Assembly (NCBI GenBank): GCA_019187225.1
Contig: JABAQQ010000019.1
Location: forward strand, 62,001-126,000
Length of the DNA: 64,000 nt
Direction: 5' to 3'
Origin: Saprospiraceae bacterium
GTDB lineage: Bacteria; Bacteroidota; Bacteroidia; Chitinophagales; Saprospiraceae
A program made the translations under genes and the position numbers. Below are positions 17,101 to 27,500 of this stretch, piece by piece. The number at the start of each line of letters is the position of its first letter. Position 1 is the first letter of the stretch. Below the pieces are notes generated by a model. It did not search any database. It saw nothing but the letters and a program-made list of their open reading frames with translations, and was not told the origin of the DNA.

Positions 17101-18584
17101 TCGCCGGGGGCGTCGGCCGAGGCATTAAGACTGTTTTGTCCTGACACGATGTTGCCGTTGGGGGTGGACCAGGCGTAAGTGAAGTTGGGTCCGTTGGAGG
17201 AACCCGCGCCGGAGAGGGTGGATTGTTGGGAGGCGCAGGTGATGGGTGTGGCGGCAGCGACGGCGGCGGGCAGAGTGGGAGGGTCAATAACGACGCTCGT
17301 TTCAGCGGTGCAGCCGGTGGCAGTGTTGGTGACCAGCAGGGTGTATTCGCCGGGTTGGTCAACCCGGGCTGTGGCGGTGTTGGCGCCGGAGACGATGTTG
17401 CCGCCCGGGCCGGCCGTCCATTGATAGGTGGAAGTCGTTTGATTGGAAAGCCCCTTAAGAATTACATAGGGAAGGTAACAGTTCAGCGTCGGAGGGGCGT
17501 CTATCCCGATTTCAAGCACATTGTTCAGGAAAACTTCCGTGGTTGCCGTTTTGGTGCAATTACCGATAGCATCCAGCAGGGTGACGGTTAGCGTATAGGT
17601 TCCGGGCGCATTGACCACCGGGTTCAGGGTGTTTTCTCCGGATACGATTTTGCCGTCGGGAGTACTCCATTGATAGGAAATACCCGGCCCTGTGCTGGAG
17701 CCGGCTCCGCTGAGCGTCGTTTCCGTTCCATCGCACGGTATGGGATATCCCGATGGTGTAACGACGGCTTTAACATTTTTCACAAAAACCGTAACGGTGT
17801 CTCTAACAGTGCAAAAAGGGCCAAAAAATATGTCGTCAATAGCGAGTATATTGGCCCATTTAAGATTGCGGATACACAGTGTAGCACTGGTGTTGTTGCC
17901 ACTGTTCCATATCCCGTTCTTATTCACCCACTCGCATTTTGGAATACTTGAATTCAAGTTTATGGATGAAACTGACGTACCGTTGATGGAAAAGCTTATA
18001 AATCCGTTGGGGGTACTGAGTTTGGTTGCCCACCAGGAAAAATAGTAATCGGTGTTGGGTTCCACCAGAACGGTCTGACACCAGATATTAGGATAATAGC
18101 TCAAGTCGTATTTCAAATTTGCCGCAAGCATATTGCCGCTTCCGGAGGTATGGTCGGCGCAGGGATAAAGAGCGTCGTTCGCGCTTTGAGGGTCTGCCAG
18201 TACGTCGTAGCTGCCTGGATGTATCAGACTTCCGGGGCTATAATTCAAGTCGCTCGAGAAGCCTATGTTGCCTTGTTCGAAGTCAGGGTTGAAAACAAGA
18301 TTTTCTCCCAGTTCGTCCGTTCTTGCATTGAGCACAAAGGAAGTAGTTTGGGTGACATGTACAGGCGACTGAAGGCTATTGGGATCCTCCAGAAACGGAG
18401 AGGAAGTCCAGTGGTATTCTACCACAGGACCAACAATAGAGGCATTGAGGTTAACCGTCTCCGGCGGTTCGCACAGCGTAATGTCCTCACCGGCGTCTAC
18501 GGTGATCTGGCATTGAGCGGAAACTGATGCCGGGAGAATCGAGGTTAGCCAGAAGAGGCTGAAAAGAAGGTTAATGTTTCGCAT
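14115..18584 (-). CDS. Giant T9SS-secreted adhesin-like protein (PKD-like and SprB-like repeats, HYR-like domain)
   Basis: 1489 aa from ATG 18584, whose signal peptide (LLFSLFWLTSILPASVSAQ) decides the start; the frame opens at 18719. Order: an N-terminal jelly-roll-like region beginning NLVFNPDFEQGN, then about eight ~80-residue PKD/Ig-like repeats (YQWSTPDG, NIVSG, PGEYTLLVTN, NGCSATD), SprB-like repeats (FLWSNGETT, VTVTDANGCTA), a HYR-like domain (PVLECPANINRC), a further SprB-like unit and a C-terminal T9SS type A sorting domain (VYPNPSSGRVF to GLYSILIRVEQG). Probably displayed on the cell surface for adhesion or gliding. A 503-bp tract is shared with the paralogue at 20387-24303. Confidence 0.9.
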   Translation of the reverse strand: MRNINLLFSLFWLTSILPASVSAQCQITVDAGEDITLCEPPETVNLNASIVGPVVEYHWTSSPFLEDPNSLQSPVHVTQTTSFVLNARTDELGENLVFNPDFEQGNIGFSSDLNYSPGSLIHPGSYDVLADPQSANDALYPCADHTSGSGNMLAANLKYDLSYYPNIWCQTVLVEPNTDYYFSWWATKLSTPNGFISFSINGTSVSSINLNSSIPKCEWVNKNGIWNSGNNTSATLCIRNLKWANILAIDDIFFGPFCTVRDTVTVFVKNVKAVVTPSGYPIPCDGTETTLSGAGSSTGPGISYQWSTPDGKIVSGENTLNPVVNAPGTYTLTVTLLDAIGNCTKTATTEVFLNNVLEIGIDAPPTLNCYLPYVILKGLSNQTTSTYQWTAGPGGNIVSGANTATARVDQPGEYTLLVTNTATGCTAETSVVIDPPTLPAAVAAATPITCASQQSTLSGAGSSNGPNFTYAWSTPNGNIVSGQNSLNASADAPGDYILAVTNTLSNCSATDTVTVTAVNALPQVNVLPADMITCLQNNITLQTDSATAGAHLIYAWTASNGGNIVSGADSLAPVVNAPGLYILSVTDTLNACTGTDSVWVAADTDAVIAIAGANGSLTCVNNTVTLNANGSSMDTQLVYQWTTQNGNILSGANSPNPVVDAPGEYQLLLTNPANGCSATDMVGVTQNTAIPQANILPHAPLSCAVPLLVLQGQNAAPAGNFLYSWTAQNGGHIVAGDSTLTLCVDAAGTYTLHVTDLDNGCTATTATDVSADFNAPDAALTVSGVLNCHNPAVNLLNSGSGDPALLNHEWTTPDGSVVNTGADPSLDAQLPGNYTLLISNTQNGCTATAAATVVQHEPVTVTPTAQADASCFGAADGAAAVVAAGGDGSYSFLWSNGETTASVSNLEAGAYTVIVTDGENCTASASFVIAQPDALLANASATPISIIGAADGTAQANPQGGTAPYTYLWNNGANTPVIEGLPAGFYTVTVTDANGCTAVQTVEVWGGDCFLLADFQTVDPLCNGLANGQATVLPNGGAAPYSYLWSSGSTEQTATDLAAGTYGVTVTDANGCPFFGIVSLEEPPALTLAVGNVVHNVCAGASEGAATVIAAGGTGAIGIGWSNGQTGPTASNLAAGTYTSTATDANGCTVTTSVTIQAVDQEPPLIQAGNVTVPLGPSGEVELSLQNLGASVSDNCDLAGVQLVPSVFDCFDLGEQQVTISAQDASGNNSTQTIVVTFVDTQAPVLECPANINRCHGNNIVEYPAPVALDNCLILGGTFELTAGLPSGSPFPQGATTNTYTYADVSGNTGSCSFQVTVLSPLDIQLDALVHDVNNQNIGSIQVTVGGSMPDYTYEWTLDGAVVATTEDLSGIGMGLYTLWVTDAAGCKKEAGPFEVTSLVGTNDPGRLDYIAVYPNPSSGRVFAVLPDNLAGLEADFVVFDGTGRRVLEHRSIREKRVELDLSHLADGLYSILIRVEQGQTLRKIVINR

Positions 18585-18839
18585 ACGGTTTAAATTTGTT
18601 TGACAATAAAATTGAACAACTCGGGAAGATCGGCGGTCTTTCCAACAAAATTGTATACTTTGTTTCCTGATTTTTAGTAACAATTTAATCAGTCTTTTCC
18701 GGTTGTCTCCCCTTAACATTTGTTAAATTCTCTTGTTTTTGAAGATAAAAACCCTTACTTTAGTCATTTTCCCGGCAAATCGTCCCCTCCATACTGTATA
18801 TTTTGCTGCTATTTTTCCTGATTTATCCAAAAAAAAATT

Positions 18840-20294
18840 ATGTTTCAAGGCCGATTGATGGAGTTGCTGCGCACATTTACCCTTCAGGAACGCCAGCGAC
18901 TGCGATTGTTTGTTGCCTCTCCTTATTTTTCCAAAGGGGAAAACAGCCACCAACTGGCTGCCTTGCTGGAACTATGCCTGAATGCCATTGATAAAAACAC
19001 AGATTCCGGGCTGGAAAAAGCGGAAGTCTATGCCGATGTGTTTCCCGGTGAAATTCCGGTGGCCGGTAAATTGGAAAAACGCATGAGCGCATTGCACCGG
19101 CTTGTCATGCAGTTCTTGGTAACTGACCATTATTTTCAGCCGGAAAATGAACCGGATCGCCAATTGGTGCTCGCGCAGGAATTCCGGAAACGGGGTTTGG
19201 CGTCCCGCGCTGGCGCTACCCTGAACAAAACACGACAACTCCTGGAACAAGCCGAACGGCGCAATTCGACCTATTTTGCGAGGAACCTCAGACTGACGGG
19301 GCAGGAAGTGGAGCACGCCGTTTTACAACCTTCCAAACTTACGAAAATCCTGCTCAACCAGAATTTTGAAGCGCTTTACCTGTTTTACCAGACAGCCAAA
19401 CACGACCTGGCCACAGCCCTCAGCCCCCTCATGCATCGCTTTGCTTTTCAGCCATCCGCCCTGACACAGCATATGCTGGACGAAGCGCCGATCCCGCCGG
19501 AATTATTGCCGTTCAATCCGATGCTGTATTTCAGCAGTCATTTTATCGCTCTGATCAATCGCTCGGAACCGGATATAGACGCATTCAACCGCTTTGTCCG
19601 GGATTTGCGACAACAAGAACACTTGCTTGCGCCCGAAGATATCCGGAACTGCTGGGCTATGGCGCGCAACCTGCTCATCCATTGGTGGAATATCTGGAAA
19701 CGCAGGGAGTTTTTAAAAATATGTCTCGAAATAGCCATCGAAAATGCCGATCGCGGTTACCTGAATTATTACGGCAAGATACTCCCCTATACCCTGGAAT
19801 CCATTTGTAATATGGCACTTGAATTGGACAAACCGGATATTTCTTACCGCTTTATGCAGGAATACAGGGGGAAGATCAGTGGCGAGCCCGACGACGAACC
19901 ATTTTTCCGGTACAATCTGGCGAAATATTATTTGCATACCGGCAATCCGGACAAGGCTCTGGATCTGCTTCCCCATTCGATGCCGGACACGAGTTGCCAA
20001 CTAAACGCGAAAGCATTGGAGATCAAAATTTTATACGAAATTGATTCTGAGTTGCTTCCCTACCGGATTGGTTCGTTGCGCATGTTCCTGAACCGCGCGG
20101 CGCCCCAGCTGTATCCACCTGAACGACTGAAAGTGATTAGTCTTTTTCTGAACTTTCTCACCCGTATCTATCGCTGTCCCCCCGGCAATGCGAAGCGCGC
20201 TGCAGTGATTGCCGACAGCATCAGGGCCACTCCAAGAGTGACTGAATACTATTGGCTGCTGGAAAAGGCCGCAGTGCGGGGAGCGGCAAAATAA
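18840..20294 (+). CDS. Conserved helical protein, paralogue of the gene at 44273
   Basis: 484 aa, no signal peptide, almost all helical, with TPR-like stretches near residues 355-400. The family was not recognised by name. It clearly matches the protein at 44273-45676: starts MFQGRLMELLRTFT versus [23 protein letters not shown] versus [16 protein letters not shown] versus ERFLVTE, and ends YYWLLEKA versus KDWLLEWV. Both genes are divergent from a large T9SS surface-protein gene, which hints at a linked role such as regulation or assembly of that protein. The start leaves 255 nt to the divergent adhesin start, room for two promoters. Confidence 0.75.
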   Translation: MFQGRLMELLRTFTLQERQRLRLFVASPYFSKGENSHQLAALLELCLNAIDKNTDSGLEKAEVYADVFPGEIPVAGKLEKRMSALHRLVMQFLVTDHYFQPENEPDRQLVLAQEFRKRGLASRAGATLNKTRQLLEQAERRNSTYFARNLRLTGQEVEHAVLQPSKLTKILLNQNFEALYLFYQTAKHDLATALSPLMHRFAFQPSALTQHMLDEAPIPPELLPFNPMLYFSSHFIALINRSEPDIDAFNRFVRDLRQQEHLLAPEDIRNCWAMARNLLIHWWNIWKRREFLKICLEIAIENADRGYLNYYGKILPYTLESICNMALELDKPDISYRFMQEYRGKISGEPDDEPFFRYNLAKYYLHTGNPDKALDLLPHSMPDTSCQLNAKALEIKILYEIDSELLPYRIGSLRMFLNRAAPQLYPPERLKVISLFLNFLTRIYRCPPGNAKRAAVIADSIRATPRVTEYYWLLEKAAVRGAAK

Positions 20295-20386
20295 CCGATA
20301 GTTTATTTTTTGCGCCAACCCTTCTTCTGTTTTAAGCAATGACCACTCCTGGTTGAAGTGCGCCGCATGGCTTTGAGCGGATGAAA

Positions 20387-23300
20387 TTACCGGCCGGTCA
20401 CGATCTTATGCATACCATACCCCTGTTCCGAGCGAACGACAATGGAATACAAGCCACTCGCCATACCAGATAGATTGATCGTTACACGTTTCCCCTGACT
20501 TGAATTTTGCTCCAGCATTTTGCGTCCTGTACGGTCGAACACAGTGAAATGAACGTCTGAATTGACTAATTCATCGGGTAAAATGGCAAAAACCACCCCT
20601 GAAGTCGGATTGGGATAAAGGGCGATGCGATCCGTCAGGTCCGGGTCGTCCGTCTCCACCAGGCTGGTCACTTCGAAAGGCCCTGCTTCCTTTTTGCATC
20701 CCGCCGCATCGGTGACCCACAGGGTGTAGAGACCCATGCCGATACCGCTGAGGTCTTCGGTTGTGGCGACCACCGCTCCGTCGAGTGTCCATTCGTAAGT
20801 GTAATCCGGCATGCTGCCCCCTACTGTGACCTGAATGCTGCCGATGTTCTGGTTGTTGATATCGTGCACCAGGGCATCGAGTTGGATGTCGAGCGGGCTG
20901 AGCACAGTGACCTGGAACGAACAACTACCCATGTTGCCGGACACATCGGCGTAGGTGTAGGTGTTGGTCGTGGTACCCTGCGGGAAAGGCGATCCGCTGG
21001 GCAGGCCGTTCACCAGTTCGAAGGTACCGCCGAGGATCAGGCAGTTGTCCACGGCAACCGGTGCGGGATATTCCACCGTATTGTCGCCGACACAGCGGGT
21101 AATATCGCCGGGGCAATTCAGCACGGGCACTTCTGTGTCTAATACCGTTACGGTCAAGGTCTGGGTGGCGCTGTTTCCGGCATCGTCCGTCGCGGTGATG
21201 GTCACCTGCTGCTCGCCCAGTTGGGTACAATCGAATCCCTGGGGAACGATGAAAACTTCCGCGACACCGCAATTGTCGGTCACGGTCGCGCCGAGGTTTT
21301 GCAGCATCAATTCGACCGATCCCGATGGGCCCAGTGCCAGGGTAGTTGCACCGGCCGTGATCATCGGCGGCTCCTGGTCAATGGCCTGAATGGTGGCGGT
21401 GGCAGTGGCGGTGCATCCGTTGGCGTCGGTGGCAGTGGCGGTATAGTTTCCTGTCGAAAGCCCGCTTGCGGTGGGCCCGCTCTGGCCGTTGCTCCATAAA
21501 ATATCAACCGATCCTGTTCCCCCGCCGGCAATCACCGTAGCTGCGCCCTCTGTAGAGTTGGGGCAGGCGGCATGGACGGTATTGTCTACCACGAGTGTCA
21601 GCAGGGCGGGGTCTTCGAGGGTCACGGTACCGGCAAACGGGCATCCGTTGGTGTCGGTGACGGTGACGCTGTAAGTGCCGGCGGCGAGGTTTATAGCCGT
21701 TTGTTCGGTGCTTCCGGAAGACCACAGGTAGGAGTAGGGCTCCGCTCCTCCATTGGGCAGCGCCGTGGCCTGGCCGTTGGCAAGGCCGCTGCACAAAGGA
21801 TCAACGGTTTGAAGATCAGCAAGTAAAAAACACTCGCCGCCCCATACTTCGACGGTTTGTACGGCGGTGCAACCGTTGGCGTCGGTGACGGTCACAGTGT
21901 AGAAGCCAGCCGCGAGGCCGGTGATGGTGGATGAGGCAGCGCCGTTGTTCCAAAGGAAGGTATAAGGCGCCGTTCCGCCCTGCGGATTGGCTGTAGCCGT
22001 TCCGTCGGCAGCGCCGATGACGGAGGGCGGGGTGGTCGATGCGTTGGCCATTAATGGGTCGGGTTGTGTGATGATGACAGTTGCGGTGGCCGTGCAGTTT
22101 TCGTCGTCGGTAGCCGTGACGGAATAAATGCCCGCGGGGAGATTGGCGACAGCGGGCGTCGTTTCGCCGTTGCTCCACAGGAAGGAATAAGAGCCGTCGC
22201 CGCCGGCGGCTACGACAGCGGCAGCACCGTCGGCAGCGCCGAAACAGGAAGCATCGGCCTGTGCGGTGGGAGTAACCGTGACGGGTTCGTGTTGCACTAC
22301 CGTTGCGGCAGCGGTGGCGGTGCAGCCATTTTGGGTATTGGATATCAGCAAAGTATAATTGCCGGGCAGTTGGGCGTCCAGGGAAGGATCGGCACCGGTG
22401 TTGACGACTGAGCCGTCGGGGGTGGTCCACTCATGGTTCAAAAGGGCGGGATCGCCGGAGCCGGAGTTGAGCAGGTTGACCGCCGGGTTGTGGCAGTTGA
22501 GCACACCGGAGACGGTCAGTGCTGCGTCGGGAGCGTTGAAGTCGGCGCTCACGTCGGTGGCTGTGGTGGCAGTGCAGCCGTTGTTGAGGTCAGTAACATG
22601 CAGCGTATAGGTTCCGGCGGCATCTACGCACAGGGTCAAAGTACTGTCTCCTGCGACGATATGGCCTCCGTTTTCAGCCGTCCAGGTGTAAGAGAAGTTG
22701 CCTTGGGGCGCTGCGTTTTGTCCCTGCAGGACGAGCAATGGCAACGCGCAGGAAAGGGATGCATGGGGTAATAGCGAGACTTCGGGCAGCGCGGTGTTTT
22801 GCGTCACTTCGACCATGTCGGAGGCCGAACATCCGTTGGCGGGATTGGTGAGCAGCAACTGGCACTCACCGGGCGCATCCACGACTGGGTTGGGCGACCC
22901 GGCGCCGCTGACAATATTGCCGTTTGAGGTGCTCCACTGGTAGACCAATGAGGGATCCATGCTGGAACCGTCGGCGTTGAGGGTGACGGAGTTATTGACA
23001 CAGGTAAGCGATTCGTTTGCACCGGCGATGGCGATGACGGCATCGGTGTCGGCAGCGACCCAGACCGAATCGGTACCGGTGCAGGCATTCAGGGTATCGG
23101 TGACCGACAGGATATAGAGCCCCGGGGCGTTCACCACAGGCGCCAGGGTGACGATGTTGCCGCCGGCGGAAGCCGTCCAGGCATAGATGAAGTGTGCTCC
23201 GGCAGTGGCGCTATCGGTTTCGAGGGTGATGTTGTTTTGCGCGCAGGTAATGGTATCCGCCGGCAGGATGTTGACCTCGGGCAGTGCATTGACGGCCGTC

Positions 23301-23539
23301 ACGGTGACGGTATCGGTTGCGGAGCAGTTGCTGAGGGTATTGGTGACCACAAGCACGTAGATGCCCTGTGTGTCGGCTGTGGCATAAAGGCTATCCTGAC
23401 CCGATGCGATATTGCCGTTGGGAGTAGACCAGGCATATGTGAAATTGGGCCCGTTGGCGGAGCCTGCACCGGACAGAGTGGATGGTTGGAAGGAGCAAGT
23501 GATGGGCGTGGCGATATTAATGTGTCCTTTACTTCGCAT
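20387..23539 (-). pseudogene. Second T9SS adhesin, 3' fragment (frameshifted)
   Basis: 1050-codon open frame closely matching the C-terminal two thirds of the adhesin at 14115: about five PKD-like repeats, SprB-like repeats (VTVTDANGCTA), a HYR-like domain (PVLNCPGDITRC) and a T9SS sorting domain (LYPNPTSGVVF to GLYSIVVRSEQG). It begins without signal peptide in the middle of a repeat (ATPITCSFQPSTLSG); its natural 5' end is the frame at 23299-24303. Nucleotides 22158-22660 equal 15886-16388 with one difference. On its own this fragment could not be secreted. Confidence 0.75.
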
Positions 23540-24303
23540 TTCGGTTGCAGAGAAATGTCGTCAATGGCAAAGCCGGAAAAGGGAATAGTTATATGCGCTT
23601 TTATAGTTCTTATTTCAATGTCTAAAGACGAATTAACTCCGCTATTGAAAAACATTTCATATAGACCCCATTCACAACCTGCCGGTACCATCCAGTCAGC
23701 ACTCTGGGGAATAGGGAAGGCATTGATCTTTATGCGGATCGGCCTTGGCACGCCCATAAGGGTCGTTGCCCAAAATGAGAATTTGTAGTCTGTGTTAGGA
23801 GTCACTGCGACAGTTTGGCGCCAAACATACAAAGACGATTGACCGGAATTGGCTGCGAGCATGTTGCCGCTTCCGTAAGTATGGTCAACACAAGGGTTGA
23901 ATGCGTCGTTGGCCGCCTGAGGATTGGGTAAAACATCATAAGTTACCATCGGCACCAGATTGTTCTGACTATAAGTATATTGACTGGTGAATCCGGTGTT
24001 GCCCTGTTCGAAATCGCCGTTGACGATCAGATTTTCACCCCAGGCTGCTGCTGTCAGTATGAAGGTTTTAGATTGCCCGACAGTCAGGATTGGCGACAGC
24101 GCATCGGGTTGTGCGAAGTCGGCGGACGGAGACCAGTAAAAATCTATGTAATCTCCATTGATCTCTCCGTTGAGTTGTGCATCCTGCGGAGGATTGCATA
24201 TAAAAATATCTTCTCCGGCATTGACGGAAATGGGGCATTGAGCGAAGGCGGGTGTGCATACAACACAGATCAAAAGGCAAAAACAGAAGCAGATATTTTT
24301 CAT
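23299..24303 (-). pseudogene. Second T9SS adhesin, 5' fragment (frameshifted)
   Basis: Starts with a signal peptide (FCFCLLICVVCTPAFAQ) and the jelly-roll-like region (NLIVNGDFEQGN) as in the first adhesin. The real match ends at CEVKDTL near 23540; the rest of the frame (RPSLAPSNHPL and on) is out-of-frame PKD repeat. Compared with the paralogue, about 180 residues (two PKD-like repeats) are missing at this junction and the remaining parts are out of frame. A deletion with frameshift explains it; an assembly collapse between repeats is the alternative. Confidence 0.75.
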
Positions 24304-24493
24304 TTTGTGTGAAATTTGTTTGAAAATCGAGCTAATATTGCTATATTTATTTAATGGCTAAAATTTTATGTCGAAAAATATGAAACGGTCAAATTGAAAT
24401 GAATGGGCTACGGAATGATGGAGGCACTTCAGTCTGTTGCCAACCGGTATTTTTAACACGCAATTCTGAGGGAGACGTTCCCGCACACCTTCT

Positions 24494-24501
24494 TACCTTC
24501 G
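24494..24501 (+). promoter_or_regulatory. Candidate -7 box of the RND pump gene
   Basis: TACCTTCG followed by CCC, the same box as before the response regulator at 40902. It places the RNA start near 24508, downstream of the first ATG of the open frame and upstream of the GTG at 24561. Confidence 0.4.
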
Positions 24502-24523
24502 CCCAAAAATCCGCAACACGGTA

Positions 24524-24560
24524 CCGTCTACCGTCTGCCGTCCATCGTCTGCCGTCCACC
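24524..24560. repeat. Heptamer array CCGTCTA/CCGTCTG/CCGTCCA before the RND start
   Basis: Five 7-nt units in a row (CCGTCTA, CCGTCTG, CCGTCCA, TCGTCTG, CCGTCCA) ending directly at the GTG start of the RND gene, so the array is the 5' leader of that mRNA. Confidence 0.8.
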
Positions 24561-27500
24561 GTGAACATTACCGCGCTTTCCATCCGCCGCCCCTCGCTTA
24601 TCATTGTCGTCTTCGCCGTGCTGACCTTCATGGGCGTGTCGAGTTATTTCAGCCTGCCCATCGAAATGGTGCCGAAGTTCAGCCCTCCGGTGGCCACAAT
24701 CGTCACCATTTACCCCGGCGCTTCGCCGAGCGAGGTGGAGAATGCGGTGAGCAAACCCATCGAAGACGCCATCTCGTCGCTCGAAGGCATTGAACAGATA
24801 CAGATCAGTTCGCAGGAAAACTCATCTTTCGTCACCCTCGAACTCGCCCAGGACGTGGATGTGGATCAGGCGGTGCAGGAGATTCAGCGTAAAGTCAACC
24901 AGGTGCAATCCTCTTTTCCGAAAGAGGTGCGCAATCCGGTGGTCAACAAATTTGCCATTGACGAACTTCCGGTAGTGCGGCTTGCCGTGGCAGGAAACCT
25001 CACAGGCACAGCGTTTTACGACCTGGTCAAAAATCGGGTTGTGCCTGAGATCGCTCAACTCAAAGGCGTGGCGCAGGTCGCCATCCTCGGCGGCGAAGAG
25101 CGCGAGATCAAGATCAATATTTCCTCCGAGCGCCTCGAGCAATACGGCTTGTCGCTGCTCCAGGTCGCCCAGGCGGTACAATCGGCCAATCTCGATTTTC
25201 CCACCGGTAAAGTCACCGGCACCGAAGGCCAGCTCCGCATCCGCCTTGCCGGTAAATTCCTGTCGCTCGACGACATCCGGAACCTCGTGGTGGGCAGGAG
25301 CCGCTTCGGGGCGTCCATTTTTTTGAAAGACATCGCCGAGATACAAGATGGCGTGCGCGATCCCGAAGTCATCTGCCGCACCAACGGTTTGCCCGCCGTC
25401 GGGCTCGTTATCCGTAAGCAGGGCGATGCCAATGCGGTGGATATGGCGGAACTGGTGCTGGCCAAAGTGAAAAACCTCGAACAGACCTACGCTGCACAGG
25501 GGCTTCGTTTTCAGGTGGTTGCCAACAGCAGCACCTTTACCAAAGCCGCCACCGATGCGGTCATTTACGACCTGTTCATCGCCGTTCTGCTTGTGGCGCT
25601 GGTCATGTTGTTGTTCCTGCACAGCCTGCGCAACGCCTTCATCGTGCTGGTGTCTATTCCCACCTCCATCGTCAGCACCTTCGTGATGATGAAGTTGTTC
25701 GGCTATTCGCTCAACCTGCTTTCGCTGCTCGGCCTTTCGCTTGCCATCGGTATCCTCGTGGACGACGCCATCGTGGTGATCGAGAACATCTACCGGCACT
25801 TAGAAATGGGTAAAAACCGTGTACAGGCTTCCTACGACGGACGGCAGGAGATTGGCTTTACCGCCATCAGCATTACCCTTGTGGACGTGGTGATATTCCT
25901 GCCCATCATTTTTTCCATCGGCCTCGTGCCCAACCTGCTGCGGCAGTTTTGCATGACAGTGCTGACCTCCACGCTGATGTCGCTTTTCGTCTCTTTCACC
26001 CTTGTGCCCTGGCTGACTTCACGCTTTGCGAAAGCGCACCGCTTCCAGGGGAGAAATCTCGCCGGAAAAGTCGTGTTGCAATTCGAGCAATTCATCGAAT
26101 GGCTCTCCGACCTGTTTGTGCACGCGCTGGAATGGGCACTCCGCAGCTGGAAAACAAAAATAGCCACACTGTTGATTGCTTCTGCCTTGTTTTTCGGCTC
26201 GTTCCTGTTGCTGACGCAGGGTTTTATTGGAAATGCTTTTTTTGATACCGGTGAACGCGGCGAATTTTTACTGCAAATTGACCTTCCCAAGGATGCCTCC
26301 CTTTCGCAAACCAATGCCGTCACCAAACAAGTGGAAGACTGGCTGCGCCAGCAACCCGATGTGGTGCGCATGTTCACCACCGTCGGCACGAACAATAAAT
26401 CTTTCGGGCAAAACGCGCCTTACGTCGCTGAAATCCAGGTTTTTCTGACGCCGTTTGGCGAAAAACGCGACGTGCCGACGGCGGTTTACGCCCGTAAAAC
26501 GAAAGTCCAACTGGAAGAGATCATCGCCGGCGCCAACATCAACGCTTCGCCGGTAGACATCCTCGGTTTGTCGTATCCTCCCATCGAGGTCAAACTGAAC
26601 GGCCCGGACTTAGACAGCCTGCTCGCGCTCTCCGAACGCGTGGAGCACGAAATGGCTGCTGTGCCGGGCTGCGTGGAGATCGCTCCCACTGTGGAAGGCG
26701 GCAATCCTGAAGTACGCGTGGAGGTGAACCGCCAGCGCATGGCCGATTTCGGACTCGCCATGGCACAGGTAGGACTTACCCTGCAAACGGCGTTCAGCGG
26801 CAATACCGACGCCAAGTACCGCGACGGCGACTATGAATATCCCATTCGCATCGCGCTCGACGCGTTTAACCGCCGCAGTGCCGACGACATCCGCAGCCTG
26901 TCGTTCGTCAACCCGCTGGGCTCTTCGGTATATCTCAAACAATTCGCCGACGTGCAGGAAAGCACCGCGCCCACCCGCCTCGAACGCCGCGACCGCATGA
27001 CTTCAGTGATGCTCACCGCCCAGGTGATCGGCCGCCCCAACGGCTCCGTCAACCGCGACATCAAGGAACGCCTGGACAAAATGAAATTGCCACCCGGTAC
27101 TGTGATCAAATACGGCGGTGACCTCAAACGCCAGGAACAGGGCATCGGCACGCTTGGCTTCGCCTTGTGGACTTCGCTGGTGCTCGTCTACCTCATCATG
27201 GTGGCGCTGTACGACAATTGGGTATATCCGCTTGTGGTGCTGGTGTCCATTCCGCTTTCGCTCATCGGCGCATTTCTGGCGCTGGCGCTGGCGCGCGAAA
27301 ATCTGACCGTTTTCACCGGTCTCGGCCTGCTCATGCTGGTCGGACTGGTGGGTAAAAACGCCATTCTCGTCGTGGATTTTGCCAATCACCTGCGCGAACG
27401 CGGCACCCCGCTGCGGGAAGCTTTGCTGCAAGCCACAAAATTGCGCTTTCGCCCCGTGCTCATGACCAATATCGCTATGGTGATCGGCCTGCTGCCCATA

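Noticed and set aside
24399-24560. 54-residue extension of the RND pump
   Set aside because: Translates a heptamer array and lies partly upstream of the promoter box.
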